29,001 bases of DNA from Haloarculaceae archaeon (GTDB lineage Archaea; Halobacteriota; Halobacteria; Halobacteriales; Haloarculaceae): assembly GCA_018609945.1 (NCBI GenBank), contig JAHENO010000245.1, positions 1 through 29,001 of the forward strand. Reading direction: 5' to 3'. The notes under the pieces are model-generated. The model worked only from the letters and a program-made list of their open reading frames with translations. It did no database searches and was not told the origin of the DNA. This document shows positions 1 through 6,273 of the stretch, in pieces (the stretch's first letter is position 1; each line of letters begins with the position of its first letter). The translations under genes were made by a program, and so were the position numbers.

Positions 1-375
1 GCAGTCGAGTCCCTCCTCGAGGAACCGCTCGATGTCGGGGTCGTCGATGAGCCGTCGGATCATCTGCCGCCACCGGCCGGCCTGTTTCTTCCCGATGACG
101 ACGACGTCTGCGCCCTCGGCGACGACTTCCTCGAGGATCGTCTCCTCGACTAGCAACCCGTTCCGGACGACGTAGCGGGTGTTGGAGAGTGGCTCGAACG
201 ACTTTTCGACGGCGTCTTTGAGCTTGCGTCTCGTGACGCCGCCCTCGTTCTGGTAGAGGTTCACGTGTAGGACAGTGAGCGCGGCCTCCTGTTCCGTGGC
301 GATGTCGATTGCCCGGGCGAGCGTGGCCCGCGACTGTTCCGTCAGTGGATACCGCACCGGGACGACGACCTTCAT
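1..375 (-). CDS. Universal stress protein (UspA) family, 3' end cut by window edge
   Basis: The frame opens with ATG at 375 and runs off the left edge after 125 codons. The N-terminus MKVVVPVRYPLTEQS has the first beta strand of UspA folds, followed by an alpha/beta pattern with LTVLHVNLY near residues 37-45. A later strand-turn reads ADVVVIGKKQAGRW. Haloarchaea carry many single-domain Usp paralogues of about 140-150 residues, so perhaps 10-25 residues are missing. The glycine-rich ATP loop typical of ATP-binding Usp proteins is not obvious; the motif here is the GKK-type variant. Expected role: a cytoplasmic, possibly nucleotide-binding stress protein with no defined partner. It is divergent from the small gene that starts at 507. 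Family call is good; function is only general. Confidence 0.8.
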   Translation of the reverse strand, partial: MKVVVPVRYPLTEQSRATLARAIDIATEQEAALTVLHVNLYQNEGGVTRRKLKDAVEKSFEPLSNTRYVVRNGLLVEETILEEVVAEGADVVVIGKKQAGRWRQMIRRLIDDPDIERFLEEGLDC

Positions 376-478
376 TACGCCGGCAGAGGCCCCCGCCCCA
401 CCTGAACCTTTCCAGTTGCGCCCGCGAGGGGATGTCAAAGCGCCGGGTTCGGCGGCGACGGGTCGCGAAGAACACGCA

Positions 479-483
479 TTTTA
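479..483 (+). promoter_or_regulatory. TATA element for the gene at 507
   Basis: The sequence TTTTA is centred 26 bases before the ATG at 507, the spacing expected of a haloarchaeal promoter giving a leaderless transcript. No Shine-Dalgarno motif precedes that ATG, which supports the choice of start over the in-frame ATG at 432. Confidence 0.5.
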
Positions 484-506
484 CCGGGGACGGGCAACCA
501 GCCGGC

Positions 507-746
507 ATGGAGACAGTTGCCGGCCCGGACGGCGTCGACCGCTACGTCGACCGCACTGACGGCAAACGCGGCGAGAAAGGTCCATTCTACGTGGTGTACG
601 CCGACAACGACCGCACGACCCGCTGGGGGTTCATGTGCGGCAACTGCGACGGACTCGACAACGCTGTCGACACGATGGGTCGGGTCCAGTGCAACGAGTG
701 CAGCAACCGCACCAAGGCCGAGGAGTGGGACGCGGCGCACGAGTGA
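507..746 (+). CDS. Small zinc-ribbon protein, DUF5816-like
   Basis: This 79-residue acidic protein has a four-cysteine knuckle, CGNC and CNEC separated by 14 residues, followed by a conserved WDAA end. It therefore looks like a compact zinc-binding module; no catalytic motif is visible. The same module (CAKC, 14 residues, CDEC, then RWDAAYM) forms the C-terminus of the acetyltransferase at 5507-6235, so this is a free-standing copy of that domain. I recall such haloarchaeal proteins being grouped as DUF5816, but could not check this. The start at 507 is chosen because a TATA element lies 26 bases upstream. An upstream in-frame ATG at 432 would add a very basic stretch unlike a haloarchaeal protein. 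Its function is unknown; protein binding or regulation is a guess. Confidence 0.8.
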   Translation: METVAGPDGVDRYVDRTDGKRGEKGPFYVVYADNDRTTRWGFMCGNCDGLDNAVDTMGRVQCNECSNRTKAEEWDAAHE

Positions 747-810
747 ACGTGATCGCTGGCTCGATGTACCGGGGAACGAATCAGACTGACCGCTGTAGTT
801 CATTACCGGA

Positions 811-836
811 TCGACCGCACGACGTCGTGCGATCGA
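811..836. repeat. Long palindrome in the 747-976 intergenic region
   Basis: Bases 816-831 form a perfect 16-base palindrome (CGCACGACGTCGTGCG). Symmetry continues to 811-836 with one mismatched pair (815/832). It lies about 65-90 bases after the stop of the zinc-ribbon gene and about 110 bases before the TATA box of the next gene. It could be a dimeric regulator site or a transcript hairpin; no T-run follows it, so a simple terminator is less likely. Confidence 0.5.
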
Positions 837-898
837 CCTGGAAGACAGCTACCGCAGTCAGTATCAGGTCCGACGGCCGATCACGCAACGCCCCACGG

Positions 899-913
899 CC
901 GTCACTATGACGG
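899..913. promoter_or_regulatory. Short inverted repeat upstream of a TATA box, possible operator
   Basis: The arms CCGTCA and TGACGG are separated by CTA, ending about 31 bases before the TATA element at 945. The position fits an activator site just upstream of the TFB-responsive element. No cognate regulator can be named. Confidence 0.3.
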
Positions 914-944
914 ATTCCTGTTGTATCAGCATCAGTTAGATACG

Positions 945-951
945 TTTATTA
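945..951 (+). promoter_or_regulatory. TATA element for the gene at 977
   Basis: TTTATTA is centred 29 bases before the ATG at 977, in a locally A/T-rich patch, giving a predicted leaderless transcript. Confidence 0.6.
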
Positions 952-976
952 TCCGACCCGCGGTACGTTCGGTCGG

Positions 977-1276
977 ATGGGAACTGTTAGCAGTTCACTC
1001 AGACAGGAGGCCAAGTCGATTTTCAGCGACCTCGGATACACTGTTTCCAGTGATGGTACCGAGTTCCGGGCGACACGCAAGTGGCGAGTCGTCGACGTCA
1101 CGCCCATGCCGGAGCCGTGCGAGCCGCCCACAGCGGGAGGGTTGCGGTGTTTCGTCACCTGGGCCGAGTCCGTTTCCGCGGTCGAGCGACGCCTCCAGCG
1201 TGCCGACCCGGACTACGAGTGGGCGATCATCGGCGTCGCGGACGACGGCGACTACGACGTGGCATATACCTTCTAA
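977..1276 (+). CDS. Conserved haloarchaeal protein, DUF7116-like
   Basis: This 99-residue protein begins MGTVSSSLRQEAKSIFSDLG and contains a conserved core around residues 15-45 (LGYTVSSDGTEFRA, then KWRVVDV). A second conserved block is LRCFVTW near residue 56, with DPDYEWAIIGV near the C-terminus. I recognise this pattern as a short, widely conserved haloarchaeal family (DUF7116 as I recall). It has no membrane segment, signal peptide, cysteine cluster or known catalytic motif. The alternation of strands and one helix suggests a small alpha/beta fold. It stands alone with its own promoter, and its start is fixed by the TATA box 29 bases upstream. Function unknown. Confidence 0.85.
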   Translation: MGTVSSSLRQEAKSIFSDLGYTVSSDGTEFRATRKWRVVDVTPMPEPCEPPTAGGLRCFVTWAESVSAVERRLQRADPDYEWAIIGVADDGDYDVAYTF

Positions 1277-1324
1277 CCACCCGACTACGGCCCGTCTGTG
1301 CGTGCGAGTATCACTCACGTGGCC

Positions 1325-1331
1325 TTTATAA
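1325..1331 (+). promoter_or_regulatory. TATA element for the gene at 1355
   Basis: TTTATAA is centred 27 bases before the ATG at 1355. It overlaps the upstream in-frame ATG at 1331, so that codon cannot be the translation start of a transcript made from this promoter. This decides the start at 1355. Confidence 0.65.
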
Positions 1332-1354
1332 TGGGTGGCGACCTACTTCAGACA

Positions 1355-2281
1355 ATGTTCATCGGCCACGGGCTGGTAGCGTTCGCAATCGCGGCCAGCG
1401 TCGCCACCCGCCGCACGTGGTCGGCCGAGCGCGCACTCGCCGTCGGGCTGGTGGCGGGGCTGTTCGCGGCACTGCCGGACATCGACATGCTGTACGCCGT
1501 GGTCGGCCTGATCGGCGGCCTTGAGGGCGTGTTCGTCACCTCCGACGTGTTCTGGTCGGTCGCAAACGAGGTCCACCGCGGGGCCACCCACTCGCTGGTC
1601 GTGGGGGCGGTCGCCGCGCTGGGCTTTGCCGGATGGCGTGCACGTGCGGACCTGCGGTTCGGGAGCGCCGCCGTCGTTCTGCTCGGGGGACTCGTCGCGG
1701 TCGTGACCGCCGTCGGCGGCCCCGTAACCGGCGGCATCGTCGCCGTCTTCGTCGTGGGCGGCCTGGCCGTCGTCGCCCTCGCGGAACGGTTCGGATTCGG
1801 GGCGCGGACAGTGCTCGCCACGGCGGCGCTGGGACTGCTGTCCCACCCGTTCGGGGACGTCCTCGCCGGCCCCTCCCCTGGCCTGCTGTATCCGGTCGAC
1901 GTGACGCTCCTGGGCGGGCAAGTGATCCTGCACGCCGACCCCACGCTCCACCTGCTCGGCGCGTTCTTCGTCGAATTGACCACCATCTGGCTGGCGCTCG
2001 CAGTCTTCGCCCACCTCCGTGGATGGCGGCTCCGCGACCGCGTCAGCCCCCGCGCGGCACTCGGCGTCGCCTACGCGGGCGCGGTGTTCGCGATCCCGGC
2101 ACCGACCATCGAGGTCGCCTCGCCGTTCGTGTTCAGCGTCCTCGCTGTGGGCCTCGTGGGCGTGCCCTACCACCCCGGCGAGACGCCGGACCGGTTCTGG
2201 CGCACCGTCACGACGGCCCTCGCAGCCGTGACGCTCGCTGCGCTGGCCTACTCGGTGGCGTACGTCGTCGTCCTCGCGTAG
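1355..2281 (+). CDS. Membrane-bound metal-dependent hydrolase, YdjM/DUF457-like
   Basis: This 308-residue integral membrane protein begins MFIGHGLVAFAIA. It carries the polar landmarks of the YdjM family (PF04307) between hydrophobic helices: GH near the N-terminus, LPDIDMLY near residue 40, HRGATHSL near residue 72 and HPFGD near residue 150. In that family the His and Asp residues are thought to bind a metal, and the proteins are annotated as predicted membrane hydrolases; the substrate is not established. About eight hydrophobic segments are visible. Haloarchaeal members usually begin at the M[F/V]-GH motif, which agrees with the start chosen from the TATA box at 1325. It is followed after 63 bases by two further membrane-protein genes on the same strand, possibly functionally related. 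Confidence 0.8.
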   Translation: MFIGHGLVAFAIAASVATRRTWSAERALAVGLVAGLFAALPDIDMLYAVVGLIGGLEGVFVTSDVFWSVANEVHRGATHSLVVGAVAALGFAGWRARADLRFGSAAVVLLGGLVAVVTAVGGPVTGGIVAVFVVGGLAVVALAERFGFGARTVLATAALGLLSHPFGDVLAGPSPGLLYPVDVTLLGGQVILHADPTLHLLGAFFVELTTIWLALAVFAHLRGWRLRDRVSPRAALGVAYAGAVFAIPAPTIEVASPFVFSVLAVGLVGVPYHPGETPDRFWRTVTTALAAVTLAALAYSVAYVVVLA

Positions 2282-2344
2282 GCTTCCCGGTGGTGCGTTC
2301 CCCCTAACCGACAGGCTTTCTTCCTCGCCAGCCCTGTATCGCCC

Positions 2345-2992
2345 ATGGCAGATATCGGTGTTGAGGAGTTGCTCAGTGATCAACAGGTCAACGCCGTCCT
2401 GGCCTGGGTGCTCGTGGGGTCGCTCCTGCTGATAGCAGCCGGGAGTTTTCTGACCGGCGACGTCCTCTGGGCAGGGTTCGCGGTAGCCGTCGCCGCCATG
2501 GCACTCGTTCCGCCGGTCTCGTTTCGGTCCCCCCGGACGATGCTCCCCTGGGAGATCCTCCTGCTCGCGGGGCTGCCGATCCTGGGGCGGGTGGTGGCAA
2601 CGTTCCGCGTGAGCAACCAGATCGCAACCTACCTGTCGGTGGCGGCGCTCGCGCTCATCATCGCCGTGGAACTCCACACCTTCACGAGCGTGGAGATGTC
2701 GTCCGCGTTTGCGGTGGCGTTCGTCGCGATTGCGACCATGGCGACCGCGGGCGTCTGGGCGGTGGTCCGCTGGAGCCTCGACGTCACGCTGGGGACGACG
2801 TTCATGTTCAAGCCAGGGTTGACCGAGGCCGAAATCGAGCGTGGCGTCATGCTGGAGTTCGTCGCGTCGACGGTGGCTGGCGTGCTCGGCGGTATCGTCT
2901 TCGAGTTCTACGTCCGCAGGCGCGCCACCCTCGGCACCCGTATCACTGACGACGCGTCCGGTGGGAGGGAGCCGGGCAGGGGGGCAGACTAG
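2345..2992 (+). CDS. Multi-pass membrane protein, probable diverged paralogue of the next gene
   Basis: This 215-residue protein has about six hydrophobic helices and a short acidic cytoplasmic tail. Its last three helices follow the same plan as the next gene: a GVWAVVRWSLDVTLG segment corresponds to GVFWEVIEFALGEL there, and MLEFVASTVAGVLGG corresponds to LDLVFDTIGAVVVAVWG. It lacks the WDHLTH segment, so it may be a catalytically inert or structural partner. The stop codon shares one base with the GTG start of the next gene, so the two are almost certainly co-transcribed and translationally coupled. I do not recognise a named family, and function is unknown. The paralogy is inference from reading the two sequences side by side. 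Confidence 0.75.
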   Translation: MADIGVEELLSDQQVNAVLAWVLVGSLLLIAAGSFLTGDVLWAGFAVAVAAMALVPPVSFRSPRTMLPWEILLLAGLPILGRVVATFRVSNQIATYLSVAALALIIAVELHTFTSVEMSSAFAVAFVAIATMATAGVWAVVRWSLDVTLGTTFMFKPGLTEAEIERGVMLEFVASTVAGVLGGIVFEFYVRRRATLGTRITDDASGGREPGRGAD

Positions 2993-3654
2993 TGCGACTG
3001 CGTGACCGCGTCGGCCTGAGCGAGCGTCGCCAGAATCAGGCCACCTACGCCATGGAACTCCTGCTCGTGGGCATCATCTTCATCGGCATCGAACGCGGGA
3101 GCACCGGCGTCATCCTGAACGCGCTGGTCGGGTTGCTGGTCACGCAGATTCCGCCGCTCCTGGAACGGGACTACGACATCCCGATGGACCCTGCGCTGAC
3201 GCTGTGGATCACGACCGCCGTCTTTCTGCACGCGCTGGGCGTGCTCGGCCTGCCGGGGAGCGAGGCGAACTTCTACGTCACCATCTGGTGGTGGGACCAC
3301 CTCACCCACGCCCTCTCCTCGTCGGTGGTCGCGGCAGCGGGCTACGCCACCGCCCGTGCGCTCGACGTCCACTCGGAGAATATTCACCTGCCCCCGAAAT
3401 TCATGTTCGTCTACATCCTGCTATTCGTGCTCGCCTTCGGCGTCTTCTGGGAGGTCATCGAGTTCGCACTCGGCGAACTCGCGGTGCTGACCGGCAACTC
3501 CGCCATCCTCACCCAGCACGGCCTGGAAGACTCGATGCTCGATCTGGTGTTCGACACGATCGGCGCCGTCGTCGTGGCGGTCTGGGGGACCGCACACCTG
3601 ACTGGCGTCTCGGGCTACATCGCTGCTCGGCTGGACGCCAGGAGTACGAACTGA
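2992..3654 (+). CDS. YjdF/DUF2238-like membrane protein
   Basis: This 220-residue protein has about six membrane helices. The motifs WWWDHLTHALSSS (about residue 98), FGVFWEVIEFALGE (about residue 148) and DSMLDLVFDTIGA (about residue 179) match the Asp-His, WE..E and D..D landmarks I know from the YjdF family (PF09997). These acidic and His residues lie at helix ends and could bind a metal or lipid headgroup, but no activity is established for the family. Translation starts at GTG 2992, which overlaps the TAG of the preceding gene by one base; the next in-frame ATG would remove the first conserved helix. It forms a two-gene operon with the preceding membrane protein. It is also one of only two places where I see the tetranucleotide CTAG in the window (2989-2992). 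Confidence 0.75.
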   Translation: MRLRDRVGLSERRQNQATYAMELLLVGIIFIGIERGSTGVILNALVGLLVTQIPPLLERDYDIPMDPALTLWITTAVFLHALGVLGLPGSEANFYVTIWWWDHLTHALSSSVVAAAGYATARALDVHSENIHLPPKFMFVYILLFVLAFGVFWEVIEFALGELAVLTGNSAILTQHGLEDSMLDLVFDTIGAVVVAVWGTAHLTGVSGYIAARLDARSTN

Positions 3655-3731
3655 CGGCCCCTCGATGGAGCGATAGGAGGCGACAGACGACGAGATGGTC
3701 GGCCGTCAGCGGAGACGAGTGGTTGAACGGA

Positions 3732-3738
3732 TTTATAC
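3732..3738 (+). promoter_or_regulatory. TATA element for the LysE-type gene
   Basis: TTTATAC is centred about 31 bases before the ATG at 3766, predicting a transcript start only a few bases ahead of that codon. Confidence 0.5.
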
Positions 3739-3765
3739 TGGACCGGTGGCAAGCGGCGAACGAGG

Positions 3766-4449
3766 ATGGTCCTGCAGTTCATGACGACGCTGGCAGCGGG
3801 TGCAGTCTTCGGGCTGGCGCTTGCCGCACCGCCGGGGCCGATGAATGCGATCATCGCCGAGGAGAGCGTCCTCCGTGGGTGGCTGGCGGGATTCAAGGCC
3901 GGCCTCGGCGCGATGTCGGCCGATTTCTGCTTCTTCCTGCTGGCGCTCGTCGGAGTCGTCGCCTTCATCGACAATCTCCCCGTTCTTCGGGGCGTCATGG
4001 TCGGGATCGGCGGACTCCTGATGCTGTACTTCGCGTACGACGCCGTCCAGGACGTCCAGGCGACACTGGCTCCCGAAGCCGAGGCGGCAGGCCAGAGCAA
4101 AGGCTTCCGGAAGGCATTCGTCCTGGCGCTGACCAATCCCTACCAGATCCTGTTCTGGCTGACCGTCGGCGTCGGATTACTCAAGCGGGGCACCCACGAC
4201 CTGCTCGCGGAGACGCCGTATCTCGGGGACGCCCTCGCCGGCACGCTGGTCGTCCAGACCGGCAGCGTCGCGCTGATCGTCGGCCTCTTTGGCGGCATCG
4301 TCATCTGGATCGTGGCCTTTCCCGCCACGCTGGTCGCTGCCGGCCGGCGGATCGAGGAACTCACGCCGGTCGTCGCCGTGGCCAGCGCGCTCGTGCTCGG
4401 CGGGTTCGGCGTCGCCTTCCTCTACGACGCGGCGACGACGCTACTCTAA
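3766..4449 (+). CDS. LysE/RhtB-family amino-acid exporter
   Basis: This 227-residue protein has six hydrophobic helices. The LysE-family signature is near the N-terminus: AAPPGPMNAIIAEESVLRG, followed by a Gly-rich stretch FKAGLGAMSADF. The motif ALTNPYQILFW at about residue 125 is the second conserved family block (usually NP...). Members export lysine, arginine, threonine, homoserine or similar solutes across the cytoplasmic membrane by proton antiport. The particular substrate cannot be told from sequence. The start at 3766 sits just after the predicted transcript start; an alternative ATG at 3781 would also keep the first helix. The 3' end overlaps the convergent HD-domain gene by nine bases, so the two stops are interleaved. 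Confidence 0.88.
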   Translation: MVLQFMTTLAAGAVFGLALAAPPGPMNAIIAEESVLRGWLAGFKAGLGAMSADFCFFLLALVGVVAFIDNLPVLRGVMVGIGGLLMLYFAYDAVQDVQATLAPEAEAAGQSKGFRKAFVLALTNPYQILFWLTVGVGLLKRGTHDLLAETPYLGDALAGTLVVQTGSVALIVGLFGGIVIWIVAFPATLVAAGRRIEELTPVVAVASALVLGGFGVAFLYDAATTLL

Positions 4450-5148
4450 GTCGACGCCAGCGACTTCGTCTTCGAGCCACTCCTGGATCCAGCGGACGCG
4501 CTTGATGCGCCGGTGGACGATATCGTGGGCGGTCTGGCTCTCGACGCGCTCGCGGGCGTCCTGGCCGCGTTCGATGACCCGCCCGACCATCTCCGCGGCG
4601 TCCATGTGGGTCCGGGCCTCGTAGCCCATCCGCAACAGCATGAGGGCCGCGCCGTTCGCGCCGACCTTGTCGAGGATGTCCGCCTCGATGAGACACTGGG
4701 TCTCCAGGGGGAGGTCCGTCGGGTCGCCCTGGTAGGAGTGCTCTTCGACGGCCGAACACACCTGGTCGACGAACGACTGTGGGTAGTCACACTGTGTCGT
4801 CAGGTACTCCCGGGCGATGCGGGCACCCTCTTCGGCGTGGACGTCCTGGTCGACCTCCAGTTTGGCGATGTCGTGGAACAGGGCCGCGACACGGGTCACG
4901 TCGACGTTCGCGCCCTCCTCGCGTGCGATTTCGGCCGCGAGGTCGACCACGTTGCGGATGTGGTTGAACCGGTAGGCCGCGGAGTGCCAGGGGTACCACC
5001 GCATCCGGCCGCCGTCGTCGTCGTTCTCGACGCTGGCGGCGAGGTAATCGTGGACGAATTCCTCCATCGCAGCGAAATCCTCGGCCGAAACTGGCGACTC
5101 GCGTATCTCAACACCCACAGCACCACCTCCTCCACCTTGGGCGAACAT
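4441..5148 (-). CDS. HD-domain phosphohydrolase
   Basis: This 235-residue acidic protein contains a full HD signature: His63 (FNHIRNV), His92-Asp93 (FHDIAK), His104 (DVHAEEGAR), His137 and an Asp in the ADILDK segment near residues 157-160. This arrangement binds one or two divalent metals and hydrolyses phosphomono- or diester bonds, often of nucleotides. The closest functional group is the YedJ/YpgQ-like single-domain hydrolases, though the substrate is unknown. A glycine run (residues 5-9) opens the protein and is probably disordered. An internal later start is possible, but the HD core begins after residue 50 so it would not be affected. It is convergent with the LysE gene, sharing nine bases at 4441-4449. 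Confidence 0.85.
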   Translation of the reverse strand: MFAQGGGGGAVGVEIRESPVSAEDFAAMEEFVHDYLAASVENDDDGGRMRWYPWHSAAYRFNHIRNVVDLAAEIAREEGANVDVTRVAALFHDIAKLEVDQDVHAEEGARIAREYLTTQCDYPQSFVDQVCSAVEEHSYQGDPTDLPLETQCLIEADILDKVGANGAALMLLRMGYEARTHMDAAEMVGRVIERGQDARERVESQTAHDIVHRRIKRVRWIQEWLEDEVAGVDLE

Positions 5149-5506
5149 TGTTGATCATCTTACTGGTAAAAACGTTAGTTCGGGTCTTTAGCGTTACGAC
5201 ACGGCACTCTCGCGCCGGCGGAGAAAGTCAGAGGCTCTGTCCCAGTCGGGGTAGCGCCGGGGTTCGGGACGGCACCGACTGGGCACACCACACGTGACGA
5301 GGTGGCTCACTGTACACCGCTTTCGTCCAGGTATGTTCGTCTTTAGTTTGTTTCCTACGACCCTTCAACATCTCCATGGTACAGTCCGGGTGCATTTAAC
5401 TTTTTTTCCAAATGAGTGTCCAAATCGATTGCGGAGCGGAGCCGGTCGGACAGCCGTGGTGGGCGGACCGCGTACGTTTATGCCCTCCGCAGGCGAACGA
5501 CCGGGC
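5149..5506. other. Intergenic region with A/T-rich patches and a possible small gene
   Basis: This divergent gap of about 360 bases separates the HD-domain gene (minus) and the GNAT gene (plus). Near 5164-5175 there is a T-rich minus-strand element that may be the HD promoter. At 5393-5412 lies a strikingly A/T-rich block with a TATA-like motif readable on either strand. Between them, the minus strand holds two short overlapping frames: a 49-codon frame from ATG 5377 to a stop at 5228, and a 38-codon frame from GTG 5310 to a stop at 5194 ending RRYPDWDRASDFLRRRE. The latter reads like a protein C-terminus. They may be one broken small gene or a chance product. Confidence 0.4.
5477..5482 (+). 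promoter_or_regulatory. TATA element for the GNAT gene
   Basis: TTTATG is centred about 28 bases before the ATG at 5507, which fixes that start and predicts a leaderless transcript. The long upstream open frame reaching 5294 would have to cross the promoter and is not coding. Confidence 0.6.
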
Positions 5507-6235
5507 ATGGAGATACGAGAAGCCCGCCCGGGCGACAGGCCCGCGATCAGGGACGTCGCGCGCCGGTCGATGCAGGCGTCGTACTCCCTGGATCCGACGG
5601 CCATCGTGGTCGCCATCGAGGAGTGGTACGACGAGAACCGCCTCAAGGACATGCTCAACGACGAGGACAAGCTCCTCCTGGTCGTCGAGGCAGACGACCA
5701 GGTGGTCGCATTCTCGGACAGCGTCCGGACCGGGGACACCACTGCCGAGATACTCTGGCTGCACGTCGACCCGAACTATCGGGGCGAGGACTACGGCGAG
5801 CAACTCTTCGAGGCCACCCGGAACCACCTCCGGTCGATCGGTGCAACCAACCTCCGTGGGCGCGTCCTCGACGACAACGCCGGCGGGAACACCTTCTACG
5901 AGCGCCAGGGACTGGTGAAGATCGGCGAGGCCGAAGTGGAGATAGATGGCACGCCCTACCTGGAAAACGTCTACGCCGAAGTCGATACCGAGCGGATCGA
6001 GGAACTCGAACTCGAGGACGGGACGACCGTCTACGTCGACCACGAGAACCAGGAGATCGGCTCGATCGACGACTTCCACGTCGTCTACACGACCCGGGAG
6101 GGCGACGAGATCTACGGCTACTGGTGTGCCAAGTGCGAATCCTTCGCCAACGCCATGGACGCGATGGGGCGCATCCAGTGTGACGAGTGTGGCAACGCCC
6201 GCAAACCCACCCGCTGGGACGCCGCCTACATGTAA
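5507..6235 (+). CDS. GNAT acetyltransferase fused to a C-terminal zinc ribbon
   Basis: This 242-residue protein has two parts. Residues 1 to about 165 form a GNAT fold: the opening MEIREARPGDRPAIRDVA is strand 1 and helix 1, and LHVDPNYRGEDYGEQL (about residues 83-98) is the acetyl-CoA pyrophosphate-binding motif A. NAGGNTFYERQGL is the usual motif B region. Residues from about 175 onward form a short beta-rich linker and a four-cysteine knuckle (CAKC, 14 residues, CDEC) ending RWDAAYM. The second part matches the free-standing protein at 507-746. The acetyl acceptor is unknown; the ribbon could bind the target or regulate activity. The motif-A loop here lacks the full Q/RxxGxG/A glycine pattern but keeps RGEDYG. 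The start is fixed by a TATA box 28 bases upstream. Confidence 0.85.
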   Translation: MEIREARPGDRPAIRDVARRSMQASYSLDPTAIVVAIEEWYDENRLKDMLNDEDKLLLVVEADDQVVAFSDSVRTGDTTAEILWLHVDPNYRGEDYGEQLFEATRNHLRSIGATNLRGRVLDDNAGGNTFYERQGLVKIGEAEVEIDGTPYLENVYAEVDTERIEELELEDGTTVYVDHENQEIGSIDDFHVVYTTREGDEIYGYWCAKCESFANAMDAMGRIQCDECGNARKPTRWDAAYM

Positions 6236-6273
6236 CCGTCCCTCGGGGAGAGGACTCTCCCGCTGTGCGGCGT

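Noticed and set aside
432..506. N-terminal extension of the small zinc-ribbon protein from ATG 432
   Set aside because: It would be strongly basic (SKRRVRRRRV), unlike haloarchaeal proteins, and would cross the TATA box at 479.
1343..2677. 444-codon minus-strand frame opposite the YdjM-like gene
   Set aside because: It is extremely rich in Arg, Gly, Glu and His, crosses the intergenic gap and promoter region, and has no hydrophobic core.
5294..5506. N-terminal extension of the GNAT protein
   Set aside because: The GNAT fold begins at residue 1 of the 5507 start and the extension crosses its promoter.
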